Shown piece by piece: positions 1-12,413 of a stretch of 64,000 bases of DNA. The translations under genes were made by a program, and so were the position numbers. Under the pieces are notes generated by a model. That model saw only the letters and a program-made list of their open reading frames with translations, was not told where the DNA came from and did no database searches. The stretch lies in contig CAMZMU010000081.1 in the NCBI GenBank assembly GCA_947311845.1, forward strand, positions 1,518,646-1,582,645, given 5' to 3'. This DNA is from Poa pratensis (Eukaryota; Streptophyta; Magnoliopsida; Poales; Poaceae). Each line of letters starts with the position of its first letter. The stretch's first letter is position 1.

Positions 1-230
1 TTACCCGAAGCTCGACCGCTGGCGAGCGAAGCAGCTACCTCTGGCGGGCAAGGTTGGTCGGCAGCACTGCTAGAACCTACCGCTGGCAGGCAAAGATTTG
101 TTCGCTAGCGGTATGTTTTCTTACCTCTGGCGGGCGCCAGGTTCGCCAGTGGTAGACATTACCACTGGCCAGCCTGTACTGGCGGACGCTAGTTTGCCAG
201 CGGTAGCTGTTTCCCTACTAGTGCCTTCTC
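1..230. mobile_element. CACTA transposon subterminal repeat region (fragment)
   Basis: Short motifs of the form taccgctggcgggc and its reverse complement gccagcggta recur about ten times in both orientations (for example near 16, 48, 79, 124, 144, 161 and 193). Dense direct and inverted copies of a 10-15 bp motif are typical of the subterminal regions of grass CACTA elements. Neither the terminal CACTA nor a 3-bp target duplication lies inside the window, so the element runs off the left edge. Confidence 0.55.
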
Positions 231-239
231 GACGACATA

Positions 240-480
240 TTTCTTCATCTTCTTTATCATGAATCGAGTTGCATCCGTCTTGATTTTGTATTCATCGACG
301 ATATCGCCAAGACACAAGTCCATTTCTATCTTAATTTCTTCAAGTCTCTTCTTCTATCCTCTTCTTGTATTCTTCTATCACAACCTTCTCTTCTTTGATC
401 TTCTTCATGGCCTCCTCCATCCTCCGGTTTAACTATTGAGCTTGCTCAAACTTATCTTCGATCTTATTTTTTTTCATCGA
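240..480 (-). pseudogene. Decayed CACTA-associated protein fragment
   Basis: Read on the minus strand, this segment gives a lysine- and glutamate-rich helical stretch followed by a run resembling IVDEYKIKTDATR and MIKKMKKYVVEKA. I recall this pattern from hypothetical proteins found inside Triticeae CACTA elements. The frame is interrupted by stops and no start is visible. It adjoins the subterminal repeats and probably belongs to the same element. The assignment rests on remembered family resemblance only. Confidence 0.4.
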
Positions 481-539
481 CTGTGAAGTTTAAATCTCTC
501 AAAATAAGCATTTTGCTTCGAAGGCAATTGTTCAACTCG

Positions 540-1276
540 GATATCACACCACAGACATTGCAATTACATGTTGATCAATCCTAAAAAATGTGCAACTCAA
601 ATCAAATCCTATTGCAAAAATTTGAGTAAAGCCTAAATATACCGCAGCTGAATCGGAGGAGGTGTTCACGTTTCCCGGGGCGGAATCCTCGTCGGTGTCC
701 CAGGGAACCATAGCCGGCGGCGGGAGGGAGAGCTTGTGACGGTGGCGTGCGGCTGGGACAGTAGAGGCGGCATGCGAAGATAACCTTTGGGTCGGGAAAA
801 CCCATAGATCGGGCAACCGGAGGTTTGGGTAAGGCGTGGGAGACCGTTTGTGGGCCAGGGAAGGGTCCGGGGGGAGGAAATGGTCGGCGGAGATGCGGCC
901 ACCGCGGAGCTCTTCTTCGGCCGAAAACTTGTCAGGGAAGGTGCGACAGGAGTGCAGACGACAGCGGGGGTGCGGGGGAGGCTGAAACGCGGCGAAGCTA
1001 CGGTTGGGGCGGTGGAGCTAGGCAATATTGGGCGGGAGTGGAAAAAGATCCATGTCCACGAGGGTTTCGGGCCGATTTTGTGTGATTTCGGTGGGTTTGG
1101 CCTTTCGCGTCTGGCAGCCCCAAGCCCTCCCCCAACACATACATATGGGTTAGGCATGAGGGTTACCGGATAGACCGGACATTTGGGCTGAGTTCGGGGG
1201 GTCCGGTGGTTTTCTGTCGGGCCTTGTCCGGCATGTCCGCCCAAAGGTTTAGTTGGGGGTCCGGTTAGAGATACTC
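540..1276 (-). mobile_element. Harbinger-like non-autonomous element, 3' portion
   Basis: A GC-rich segment ends in ggtccggttagagatactc followed by TTA. It carries repeated tccgg, gtccgg and ggacat words also seen in the element at 22.1-23.6 kb. A minus-strand open frame (666-1244) is proline-rich and matches no domain I know. The right end resembles the gagcatctccaa-type terminus of grass Harbinger-like elements. No matching left terminus was found, so the element is truncated or abuts the CACTA fragment. Confidence 0.45.
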
Positions 1277-1279
1277 TTA

Positions 1280-1888
1280 AGTAATTAAACCGTAATGATT
1301 CAGTTCGATACTTCTGTCATATGTCATATCTTATGTAGACTGAAGTTAGATTTGATCATACGCTACGTAATCCAACAAACAAGACAAGGATTAATTACGA
1401 CTTATAACCAGCATTCTTAAATTTAAGATCAAATAGTCCGCAGCAGCGGGGGGCAAAGGAACAGGGGCTTTGACTTTCCTTTGTCCCCCACCACAGGTTG
1501 GGTTCTAGAACCATAGGATGCAGGCACCAAACACCCTATCATTCGTATCATTCATCTGCCGAGCCAAAATTACTCGCACGCAGACAACCAAACGTAGGGG
1601 TCACAAGTCACAACTCCTCTCTCGTGTAATGCAGACAAGAAATCCGAGCATTTTGTCTTTGGGCCTGTCTGCAGCGAGGGAGGCTGAACCCCCACAATGG
1701 GCGAATCAAACACACCCGAGAGCTGACCTCAAAACGGAGCAGTCGTGTTGCAACTTAGAAAGGAGAGAAAGAAGCTGACCCGAATGTAATTCACAACTTA
1801 TGGCCCTGTGCCGTATGAACATCCCACCAGTTTAAAAAGAAAATAACACACTGATAAATCACTAGGGGCTTTCCTCGATGCCATCTTA
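1280..1888. other. Intergenic, no gene recognised
   Basis: No convincing coding region or repeat terminus is visible. The part next to 1889 should hold the 3' UTR and polyadenylation signals of the minus-strand amidase gene. A plus-strand open frame at 1518-1778 has no recognisable features and is taken as chance. Confidence 0.5.
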
Positions 1889-4800
1889 TCAACTGGCTAC
1901 GTGTATGTTGTCATTCGGGCCTAGATCGTCGATTGGTGGTCGTTGTTTGTGGTGGTCGGTGACGGACTGGTACGCCATCCCCAGAGCCAGAGCCTGTGGT
2001 CAAAGCACAAAAAAGAAGAAGTCATCATCGCTGCTCAGCATGTCCCTTGGTATGAACTCTAGAGCGCCATCAGTAATAAACAAGATACTGGGACAAGAAA
2101 ATTTACGATGTGGTCATGGTCAGGCGGAGCATATATGCCCGTCGTAACTGTAGTTCTTCTTCTAGTGCCGCCTTCCGGCGGGTGTTCAATGCTCTTGAAG
2201 CCTGTAGGAACCACCATCACAGGCATCCCGACGAGGTTTCCCACACAAACGAGCTCCCAGTCGGTCACATTGCCTATGAATGCGTCAACTGTGAAGCTCT
2301 TCTGGACCTCCCTGATCAGCCTACCTCGTGCTCTCTGTGCCTGTTCACCGGAAATAAATAAAGATAAGTTCGGATCCTGTACAGCTTTTGTTTAGTTTAG
2401 AATGGTATGTCACCTGTATATAGTCGACTGCTGGAACTAATCGTGCACGGCGAAGCTCCGGCGGCCACTGGAATTGAGCTTCGTATTCATCGTCATTTCC
2501 TTCGCGTTGCCAGTTGTCAAAATGAGCAAGCATATCGACATCCATCGTGATGTTTAGAATGGCCTGAGCCGATTCAACGGTGTAGTTCAACTTGAAAGGC
2601 ACAAGCTTAGCGCCCTTAGCAGAAAGAACATTGACAACCTGGTATTGTAAAATTCAGAACAACTTTATTTGAGGATCAGATCAGGAATGATCAAGTTACA
2701 TATACCAGACACACGGGCATATTTACGATCCCAGTTACCTCCATCTCAGCACTGTCAAGATATCCAACAGTGAGTTTTGTGATGTCAACCTGAAATGGAT
2801 CCTCTAATGCGATTTCACGGGATGAGGGGTCAGCAGCATCCGTGCCACGGATTGCATCTAATACGATAGCACAGTCTACCGCACTTCTGCAGAAAGGACC
2901 AAGTTTGTCCTGCCATTTTTAGATGATAACCTCGTCATTCACAAGATTGGCTCTAATCTGCAAGGTGTAGCAAAGAATTTTCACGAAAATACCAGACTCT
3001 CTGATACGCTCATGACACCGGTCCGTGCAACAGTTCCAAATGTTGGGCGCAAAGCAGTTGTTCCACATCTAGCGGCAGGGTATGTTATGGATCCTGCAGT
3101 TTCTGAACCAATTGCAAAGGGAACCATTCCTGGGACAGTGAAATGCACTTGTATTGAGTACATATATATATTCTTCATGTGCTTATAGGTGCAAATATAT
3201 TAAAAAATTAACCTGCAGAGGTGCTAGCTGCTGGCCCTGCTGACGAACCAGTTGTAAATTCTCGATGTTCCAGGGGTTTCGCGTCCTTCCCCCAAACCAT
3301 ATATCATCATAGGCAAGTGAACCTGGGACAAGCTTCGCGACAAGGACTGCCCCAGCGGACCTCAATCTGTAGGAGGGTGATACACATGGAGGAGAGTTTC
3401 AGCACTCAATTCAGAATATCGCTTAAACATTATGCTGCATATAATAGAGAAACGAACAAACCTTTTGTATACAAAAGCTTCCATATCAATAACTTGATTC
3501 TTAAATGTCTTTGAGCCCCAAGTGGTATTGTATTGTGGAACTGCAATTGTGTCCTTCAGGCCATATGGAATGCCATGCAAGGGACCTAGTATGGAAAATT
3601 GTCAGTGCAATATTTATGTGTAACACAACTCTGAAACTGGATGGTCTTCTTCGCAAGTAACAGTTGCCTAATTTCAAACAGCTTGGTTTACTTGCCGTGG
3701 TAGACAGTCAAGAGGCACAGGTTAACTAGCGGGCTGGGCTGTTTGAAATTAGGCAACTGTTACTTGCGAAGAAGACCATCCAGTTTCAGAGTTGTGTTAC
3801 ACATAAATATTGCACTGACAATTTTCCATACTAGGTCCCTTGCATAGGAAACCCGTGTGGTCTGGGCTGCTGTTCCAGAGTGACCAGCAGTGTATTCTGG
3901 AATGACACGCAGATCTCCTGCGCTTTCTCGGAAAAAAAGTAGCCTAATTTCAAACAATCAATAAAGTTTTCCTATTGAAGATGGAAAAAAACACCCGTAA
4001 AAGGTTCAACTAGCGCGAAATACTTCCGGCCATCATTGTGTTCTACACCTTCTCAGCCAAATGAGCATCAATCGTGACAGGAAGCTACACATATCGAATT
4101 TTCATTTTCAAATGAAGGAATGAGAAAAACCAAACAGTCAACTTAGAACTCCAAGGAGATTAGTAGCATACCAAGGTATTTTCCTTGCTCCAGCAAGTCA
4201 TCTGCCTCTTTTGCTTGTTTGTATGCCAAATCTTCAGTGTATGTAACAACGGATTCGAGAACAGTACCATACCTAAACACAATATCACACAATCAGATGA
4301 TTAGAATAAAATAATTCTCAGTCCAATGTTATACTCACATAAGTCCATGTGAAAAATGTGAGGAAGACAAAAATAGACTAACCTTTTTAATCTCCTTATG
4401 AATACATCAGTAAGTTCACGTGATGTTATTTTGTTTGCCCTAATAAGATCCCCAAGCTCATCTATCTGACATGGAGATTATCTAATCAGAAATAATTCAC
4501 TTCAAAACTAGCACCAATATATGATGAAACGGTTAAAAAACTGACCGACATAAAGGCAATATCTTCATCATTACTAGGGCGATGAACCATAGAGGTGTGA
4601 GGATAGTTGAATCTTTTACTGTCCTTAGCTTCACTTTTGTCACTCCATGATGATTTGAAGACAAGAACGGAAGGGTTATGCAATCCACCATTCTCCAAAG
4701 CTACCAACTTTCGGTTTTCTCTAAATGCAGGTACATTAATTTCTGTAGCACCGTCTTGCATCTCACGTAGCTAGCGGAACCAAGGGCAGTGTAGGTAGTC

Positions 4801-6071
4801 ACAACAACAACACTATCACATTATTGCTTCGAAAAAATATTAACACATTACTTGGACACGAGAACTATAAGGGAATGTTTCAAAATTACTTTGGAATCAT
4901 TGAAAAAATCAGCATCGAAGTACTTCATGGACTCCTTCAAGGCAATCACACTGCTAACTGGTTCTTGTTTCAAAACATCTTTTACCTCCGTGCCCTGAAA
5001 ATGGACAGATAATCTGATAAGCCCAATAATCCAAATTTGAGAACAGTAAAGCCAAATTTAACAGTATAAAAATTACTGCCTTCGAAATCTTGTGGTATTT
5101 GGATACAAGAGTATATGAGTGACTCTTCCCACTCGTTGCTAACGGTAACGATGTGCATTTTTGTGGCCACACGACCCACGCCTGTTCCAAAATACAATAT
5201 AAACTATAAAGGAGCTGCTGCACGAGGTAATTTTACATGAATAATTACGAATCTGAAAAAGATGTGGCTGTTGTGGGAGCAACGACAGAATAGAATCACG
5301 GTATAAACCAATAGTTCTGGCCAATGGGTATATCTAATGTGCTCGGTTGAGGATCCCAAACCAGCTTGTTCTCAACAGAGAAACACCGGTGGCCAGAAAT
5401 TTGAGCACAGAAGTCCAACTAATTAGTGGAGAAGCCCATCAGGGCAACTGTAGGTCGAACTATATAGATTGCTCACATTGTCACAGTCCAAACAGACCTC
5501 GGATTATATCAAAGAAAAAAAGTGCTTGCAAACTGAAGTTATAAAGCAGGAACCGGGTGTGAAATATCGGAAATGCCATAATCTAGGCAGGCATAGACAT
5601 TGCCACCGCGTGAAGAAAATCCAACCTGAACAGCTTAATTGCAATAGGAGCACGAAGCCGAACAACCTGTTGGTGCTAATCCAGACAGGAAAGTTCAGAG
5701 ATATTTCACTGCCTCGGCGTCAATCATATTACACATTTACACGCAACTCACCAATCAACAACCACCGTCGGTTACGAAAGATCAATCCTGGTCTAAGAAC
5801 TCACTCGCCAGCTGATCCCCTTTTATTTTACAAGACCATTTCGTTGGTCTCAGCACAAGGCATTGTTGATTCGAAATCGAAATAATATTATAAGTGGGGA
5901 GGCAAGGAATCTGCGTACCATGATTCCGGTGACGCTCGCGATGCCGCCTTCTCCTGTGCTTCCTGTTCTTGGCGCTTCGGCGGCGGTTTTCAGGAAAGTG
6001 AAACAGAGAGCGGCGAAGAGCAGGAGGTGGAGACACGGCGGCGGCGGGCGGTGTCGACGTGGAAGCCGCAT
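1889..6071 (-). CDS. Amidase-signature family protein, 13 exons, one 1-bp lesion
   Basis: Predicted amidase-signature hydrolase (Ser-cisSer-Lys class), similar to the plant family that includes Arabidopsis At5g07360; the natural substrate is not evident. Exons on the minus strand: 6071-5919, 5181-5077, 4994-4890, 4770-4546, 4465-4383, 4272-4172, 3585-3462, 3366-3213, 3129-2993, 2909-2739, 2638-2414, 2340-2107, 1993-1889. All introns are GT-AG and phases agree, except that exon 8 is one base short. The start ATG at 6071 precedes a hydrophobic N-terminus (LLLFAALCFTF), so it is probably secreted or membrane-anchored. Visible motifs are the catalytic Lys in HGIPYGLKDT (about residue 268), the Gly-Ser loop TGSSAGPAAS (about 338-347) and the nucleophile Ser in GSETAGSITYPA (about 364). 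The lesion, near 3260, lies just before the Gly-Ser loop: GAGGAATTT has become GAGAATTT. With that base present the frame is open for about 640 residues. Exon 2 is the least certain. Confidence 0.85.
3575..3845. repeat. 108-bp perfect inverted repeat inside an amidase intron
   Basis: Bases 3575-3682 and 3738-3845 are, by eye, exact reverse complements separated by 55 bp. The proximal arm includes the 3' splice site (ctag) and the first 11 bases of exon 7. The distal arm lies wholly in the intron between exons 6 and 7. The structure looks like an inverted duplication of the intron-exon junction rather than a MITE, because there are no terminal motifs or target duplication. Transcribed, it would fold into a long perfect hairpin. 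Confidence 0.9.
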
Positions 6072-7824
6072 GGCCGACACCTGGCGTGCGCGCGAGGGAG
6101 GCAGAGATAGAGCAGGGGCTGCAGGCTGTGCGTGAGATAGTTGCTGGTTTGCTGCTCAGCTGCTTCAGTTCTATAAAAATGTCTCCGCTGAGGCGCTGAA
6201 ATCAGATTGTTTGTTGGTAGCATCCGGATTGTTTGACTAAAAACATGGGGTTAGCTGTGGCGGGCTTTGGTGGTTGGAGGATTGATTATTGGCAGAAAAG
6301 AAATTCGATTTGGTCTCACTTAATATTGTACTATTTTGGAGTTTCTGCGGTACACATGTTCGCCTAGCAAAGAGAAAAACCTAGAAGCTTTCTTTTAAAT
6401 AAAAAAACCTAGAAGCGTCCCGTCTCTTTCGCCTTCCTCCGAAAATCGATGGGTCCCCGTCTCCTCTGCTTGCCTCTTCTACTTGCCACTCTGATGTCGA
6501 GAGGGGTAGGGACCTCGGATACAGTAGCGTAGCCAGAATAACTCAAAGCCCCAGGCCATTCCTCTTGCTACAGTGCAAAACGGTGCTACAGTGTTGCACT
6601 CAACGAAGGAACTAGCTGCCACACTCTAGGCCATGGCCAGGGTAGCCTGGGGCCTGGCTATGCCCCTGCTTGGATATGCACTCGGCGCCGTAGTTAAATC
6701 TCTGTAAAGTAAGATTTTGGTAAACTAGCATCGACGTTATGGTGGCTATAACAACGACGTGCGGAAAAAGAATAAGGTCTCCTTGTCCACCTCGTGGGCT
6801 TGAGCAGAGCAGGAAATTGTCTCGTCATTGCATCGTATCTTGTTTTGTCTACGTGTATTGCATGTTTTACTGTGAGTAGATTCAGATCGATTCAAAAGTT
6901 TGAGCACGATGACTTCGATTTTAAGGCGCTGTTATTTAGGGGTGCGGGCACAAAACTTTCCGATTGTCATAAAAAAAAGTCCGACCGGCTCTGGGGAGCA
7001 GCGACAACGACGCATCGACAACTTTCTCGGGCGATGGTTGTAGTCATTAGGTTATCCAAAAATATCCATGTAATTTTTATAATGTTTAGAATCCTTTGTA
7101 CCGATGAACTCTTGTAGTAGATCGTCTTTTTCCAAAAGGAGAGTGTAACGGCTAATAACATCTTATATTGTGAGATAGATGGAGTTGAAAGAAAAACTCG
7201 AGGGTGGCGCTTTGACTCCGGGAGAAAATGCTTCTGGTTTTCAAAATGCATTTTTTTACAAATATTAAAAAAGCTCGAACTAAAATTATGCACGTATGTC
7301 TCGACATTCTTTATGCTCACAAAGTTGTTTAACGAAAAACCGATTTTTTTTTTGGTCGTGGTTGAAAAAACAAAATTTGGTGCTAATTTGTTTTTAAAAT
7401 CTCGGTTTTCTGCGAAATTTGGCCTGCACACATAGGATGTCGAGATGTACGCATCGAATTTTTGAATATGTTTCTTGACAGTTTAAAATGTGTAGACCGA
7501 TGGCAGTAGCATATACTTCAAAATGAATTTTCGAAAAAACTCAGGCTAATAACTAGCGGCCCAACCCAGTCGCACTCCGAAGTGGCGAAGTGCACATTCC
7601 TTGTGACGTCGCGGACTCGCCGCAGTTCTGTAGAACTGATAGCGTAGCGCGATACAACCGCGAGATTCCGATCCGACCGTCCACAGCCGCCAAACCACGT
7701 CACCGGCGTGGCGTCTGCGTGCCGCACTTTGTTTTCCTCTCGCCTTCTCTCTCGCAGAGTCGCAGTCTCGCTGCACGCCGTCGCCGTCGCCGCGTTTCAG
7801 CGGCTTAACCACCGGCCGGCAGCA
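6072..7824. other. Divergent promoter region between amidase and VTT genes
   Basis: The two genes are transcribed away from each other, so their promoters lie here. A GC-rich 5' leader precedes 7825. The 7180-7530 stretch resembles dispersed Triticeae repeat DNA but has no terminal repeats I can define. Bases 6530-6660 hold a small imperfect palindrome around gccccaggcc and ggcctggggc. No further gene is recognised. Confidence 0.4.
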
Positions 7825-10800
7825 ATGGCGAGGACGACGAAAGGGTGGGCGCGCGGGTTGGCGGCGTTCGCGGCCGTGGCAGTCGCGGTGTCGGCGGGGC
7901 GACGGTACGGGTGGGACGGGGAGGCGGCGGTGGCGGCGTTCCGGCGAGGGAGGAGCTCGCTGGGGCCCTGGGCGGCGCCCGCCTTCGTCGCCGCCCATGC
8001 GCTCACCCTTGCCCTCTGCCCGCCCTACGCCATCTTCTTCGAGGGCGCCGCCGCCCTGGTCTTCGGGTTCCTCCCGGCGTGGCCTGCGTCTTCTCCGCCA
8101 AGATCCTCGGCGCCTCGCTTTCCTTCTGGATCGGCAGGTCCAGACACCCCTCCCTCATTTCCCTAATTTTCCTGCCTTGCTGTCGCCTTGGATAAATTGT
8201 TTTTGGCTGTGCATGGTACTCGAGATCTAGAAGTACTAGTCTCTGCGGGCTATCTCAAATTTTGAGTTAATTGGGTGTTTGGCGCCTATCATGGTGATCA
8301 GTTCAAGAATGGTGAGAAGGAATTTGATTGGAGAACTTTTTTTGAAGAGACTAAAATGCTGATTTTTTTTCCATTTTTCCTGGCTGGCTTGCGCCATGGA
8401 GTTGGAACGTTACAGGATTCTTTGCTTCATGAATTGTTGCAACCTCGATTCGCATGGTCATGCAACCTCGATTCACATGGTGGTTTAATAGATTAGTAGC
8501 ATGTTTCTAGTTAGATGCGACCAAAATATCACATTTACTCAGAAATTTTCTGTCGTCGTGCTTACGAATGTATCAGAATTTGTGTGTTACTGGTATCGGA
8601 GAAGGCTGTTCAACAATCTTACATCAGCAATGGTTCCCATAACAGAGTGGTGGTAAAGAATTTGTTGGGCTTGACCAAAATAGGACAATTCAAAGTATGC
8701 TAGAACTGAGTGTGCGAACTCAATTGGAACATTCATTGATTTTAGTTTATCTCTTAAGTGTATTAAAGCAGATGAACTTAGAGTGGTGGTAAAGAATTTG
8801 TTGGGCTTGACCAAAATAGGACAATTCAAAGTATGCTAGAACTGAGTGTGCGAACTCAATTGGAACATTCATTGATTTTAGTTTATCTCTTAAGTGTATT
8901 AAAGCAGATGAACTTAAAGTGACATTACATACCAAATATATCATCATGTGAGAGTCTCGGTAAAGTGTTGAGCCGGTTTTTTCATTTAGTAGTTAATTGT
9001 ACACATACCATTGTGCTTTCTAAGATTTTTGTCATATCTATATTCACTTCGTATCTTAGACTTCTTAATGCAAATACTGAAACTGATAATGCTATGTATG
9101 ATATAAAGGTAGCAATGAACCAATTTCCTAGAAAGGCCGGGAAAGAAGCATAGCTGATTAGCTGTATAGTTTAAAGAATATTAACATTTTGACTTTTGAG
9201 GTTAAAAGTTTATTTAGTGACGTGAATTATTGATTAATCATGAGCTAAGTTACTTAAGCTCGAGCTTTCAGATGGTTGGTCATGAAACACTGGTGTAGCA
9301 TTGAAGCCATTTTGGTTTCATATTGGTTAGAGACACAGTGAATAAGACTTCTGCAATTTCTTCACCCATATCTGCATTTGCCATGCAATAATATTCCTGT
9401 TCTCTAGCTAAAAGAAAAGGATCGGGGCGTTTCATGGATAATTATGCATGAAAACCAATTGTTGAAATTTAGGTTTGTTACCTATGCTGTACTCCTCGGT
9501 TCACATCACATGCACCAACATATTCAGAACAAACTAACTAGATGAAACAGGCTAGATGCAGGATATAATAAACTTCACAATGTTATACGTAGGTCCTTCA
9601 GTTCTTAAAGGAGAATCATCAAAAGTTGAGTTGCGTCTTTTTTCATATCTGTGTATCTCTTACTTATGCCAATAGACAGTGTTCTAAAAGGCGCTACTCA
9701 AGTCAAGATCAGATCTCTTCCTTAGTTCCTTAACCAGCTGGGTGGGAAGCTGTCAGCCTGGCACCGCCTAGGCATTGGTTGCTTTAGTGGTTGCCACCAC
9801 CACTTCGATTCCTGGGCAACAAATTCAATCATCCTCAAGTTTTGCGAAATACTGATTTTTTTTGATTAACTCATATGTTGTTCATAATGTGAGATAGGCT
9901 GTACCGTACCACATATCAACAGTAAAGCTGATCAAACTTCAAGACCTGTATGCGGCTTTAGGCGAACTAACTTGTATACGTTACAATGAATCCAGTCTCA
10001 GATTATCCTTCTGTTTTTTATTAAAAAAGTCGTAAATGATGAAATTTCTCTAAAGAAGCCACAGTAGTCTTTATCCTTTACTGTACCCTAGTGAAGTCTA
10101 ATTTTATACACTTACGAAGGATCTAGTGGTAATTGCCCTCTATACTGATTTTCATCTGCTAAAATTGCACTCTATGCTGATGTTCATCTGCTAATACTGT
10201 CAGATCACTGTCCCTAAACACTTTTTTTCCCCTATCAACTTCTGTAATCATTTTCTAAATCTGCCACCGGTGGATCTTTCAGATATTTTCTTCTTCCTAC
10301 AATTGCTTCTGTATACACTAGTGATTCATGACTCGTAATTCAGTTATGGTCCTCTTTTCTAATGTTCCTTTTCTGAAATTCTCAGGGCAATTTTCAAGTA
10401 CTTCACTTCAGCAATGGATTGGTTACAAAGAAATAAGTACTTCCATGTTGTGGTTAAAGGAGTTGAGAAGGATGGCTGGAAATTTGTGTTACTTGCTAGA
10501 TTTTCTCCTCTGCCTTCATACATCATCAATTATGCTCTATCAGCCACCGATGTTGGATTTTTCCGAGATTTTCTCCTTCCTACAATTGTTGGATGCTTAC
10601 CAATGATCCTACAGAATGTTTCCATTGTAAGCCTTGCGGGTGCAGCAGTGGCCTCTACTACAGGATCTAAAAAGTCTCATATCTACTCTTACTTGTTCCC
10701 AATACTTGGTATTGTGTCCAGCATTCTCATTTCTTGGAGGATTAAGCAATATTCTTCTGCCCTTGCTATTTCTGAAGAGCTTCAAAACCCACCCACTAAT

Positions 10801-10881
10801 GGAAAGGTCGGTGGGGATGCCAAGCCGACTCCAGCACAATCTGAAGATACCTCTTCTGGGGAAACTAGGAAAAGAAGGTGA
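7825..10881 (+). CDS. VTT/DedA (SNARE-associated, TVP38/TMEM64-like) membrane protein
   Basis: Integral membrane protein of the VTT/DedA family, probably in the endomembrane system or plastid; the biochemical role in plants is unclear. Two exons: 7825-8137 and 10386-10881, joined by a 2.25 kb intron with GT (gtccag) and AG (ctcag) ends. The N-terminus has a hydrophobic segment (LAAFAAVAVAVSAG). The VTT core is FFEGAAALVFGF, then a stretch ending ILGASLSFWIGR at the exon junction. Exon 2 continues with KFVLLARFSPLPSYIINYAL, two further hydrophobic segments and a hydrophilic, lysine-rich tail. The conserved FGFLPG region is broken by one missing C at 8073-8075. With it, total coding length becomes 810 bases (269 residues), divisible by three and typical of the family. 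Confidence 0.8.
8644..8916. repeat. 136-bp tandem duplication in the VTT intron
   Basis: Bases 8644-8779 are repeated at 8780-8915 with essentially no difference visible by eye. The unit starts agagtggtggtaaag and ends gcagatgaactt. It lies in the only intron of the VTT gene and carries no coding or transposon signature. The near identity suggests a recent slippage or unequal-exchange event, or an assembly duplication. Confidence 0.9.
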
Positions 10882-11314
10882 CTGTTCAAGCAGCTATAGT
10901 CATATGCAACTCAATGCTTCCAAATTGCTATTTGTCAGTTTCATGCCACGGTTTTTCTTCAGGGCGTTTAACAGATGCTCAGTTAGCTACCCTCCTGCTT
11001 CTGCCTTTGAGCTTTTGTTTTCCTGATAACTATTGTAAGGTAAAACTTGACGGAAGCTCAAATGTTGTAAAAAGAGATAGATGGCATGTGGTGGTTTGGG
11101 ATTGTCTTGTTGACGTGTATCCACTTGTACTGAATCTGACACTTGTCATAAAAATCAAAGGTGTTTTTCGATCAGAACTTTGTTTGCTGTTGTAAGTAGA
11201 ACATCTGGGGTGGCATTGTCTATAAGAAGTTACTATATTCTTTGCTTTGGCCACAATCGAAAGCAAATTCTGCAGTGAACTCCAAGAGAATCTTATACAA
11301 GTGACACAGACTTA
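10882..11314. other. 3' UTR and spacer after the VTT gene
   Basis: AT-rich sequence immediately after the stop codon that probably includes the 3' UTR. No canonical polyadenylation site could be assigned with confidence and no other gene is visible. Confidence 0.4.
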
Positions 11315-12326
11315 GGGCGTGTTCGGTAACTCGCTGGCTTCTACAAATCCTCAAATCCGGCTCCAAAATCCGGCTCCGCGCTTCTCGCAGGAGCTCAAAA
11401 CGTTCGGCACACAGCTCCGCTCCTCGATCTGGTGGCCGAGGCTGCCGGAGTCCTCAGGTTGATCAAGCACAGCTCGAAGGAGGGCGAACGGGGACGCGCG
11501 GTTTGTCGCGTTGGATGCGTACAAGCACGGCGAGTCTTCCAGTGGCGGCGCCGCTCAGTTTTGGTCACCGGAAGCTTGCCGGCGACGGCATGGCGCGGCG
11601 GCGCTCGGGATGCTACAACGACAAGCATCTACGGCAAGCAATCGAAGCAACGGAGAGGTCCTGGAGGATCAGCAGCTCACCAGGAGCACGACGGGCTTGA
11701 CGGCGAGGCCGAAGGAGGTCGGGAGCGTCGGAATCGACGGCGGCCAGACTTCGGGAAGACGAGGATGTCCGCGACGATTTAGGGCGAGCGGCTCCGATTC
11801 CTTCCGTGGGGAGAACGAGGGCGTCACGGCGAAGCTACTGGGCGTCACGGCGAGGCCCGACGAGGTCAGAAACGGCGAAGATCTAGGGAGGCGCCGGCCG
11901 GTGCTAGTAGCTCGATTTGGGGGTCGGGGTGGCCCGCCGGCGGGGAGGAGGTAGCGGCGGAGGGAGCTCGCGGCGGAGGGAGCTCGCGGCGGAGGTTGGG
12001 AAAGGGAAAGGCCGGAGGGGAGGAGCTACCGACGGTGGGAGGCGGGGTGAGAGGCGGGGTGAGGGGCGGTGAGGGTGAGGATGAGGGGCGGTGGGGTGAG
12101 GGACGCGGTGACGAACCGGCCAGTTTTGACTTTGCGGTGGCAATCCATCCGTAATTCTTCGCTGCTCCGGCTTCGCCGATCTGTGGAACTGGAAAACAGC
12201 TGCTCCGCGATTTGTACAGCCAAACTGGTCCGCTCCGAGGATCTGGCTCCGAGGATCTAGAGTGTTCGGCTCAGCTCCGGTCCGGATTTCGGGAAGCTTG
12301 GAGCTGGAGCGTTGCCGAACACGGCC
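11315..12326. mobile_element. PIF/Harbinger-like non-autonomous element, TTA target duplication
   Basis: The left terminus gggcgtgttcggtaac and the right terminus gttgccgaacacggcc are imperfect inverted repeats (14 of 16 match). They are flanked by TTA at 11312-11314 and 12327-12329. A 3-bp TTA duplication with a GGGC/GGCC-GTGTTCGG terminus fits plant PIF/Harbinger elements. The roughly 1 kb interior is GC-rich, with subterminal words such as ggctccg and ctccgg, and encodes no transposase, so the element must be mobilised in trans. It sits directly upstream of the germin-like gene. Confidence 0.8.
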
Positions 12327-12358
12327 TTAGCTTTGGTTGCACTCCTTTCTCAGCACAT

Positions 12359-12366
12359 TATTTAAA
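12359..12366 (+). promoter_or_regulatory. TATA box of the germin-like gene
   Basis: TATTTAAA lies 48 bp upstream of the ATG at 12414, in a plausible place for a transcription start near 12390-12395. The right target duplication of the Harbinger-like element ends only 29 bp upstream, so everything beyond the core promoter is transposon sequence. Confidence 0.6.
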
Positions 12367-12413
12367 CCCATGGTTTACTCCATCTCTGTCCACGAGAGCC
12401 CCAAGTCCAAGAG

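Noticed and set aside
10270..10320. Similarity between intron text atattttcttcttcctacaattgc and exon 2 of the VTT gene
   Set aside because: Only about 25 pyrimidine-rich bases resemble each other, too short to claim a duplicated exon fragment.
11432..12143. Several long GC-rich open frames upstream of the germin-like gene
   Set aside because: They lie inside the Harbinger-like non-autonomous element and have no domain or consistent codon usage.
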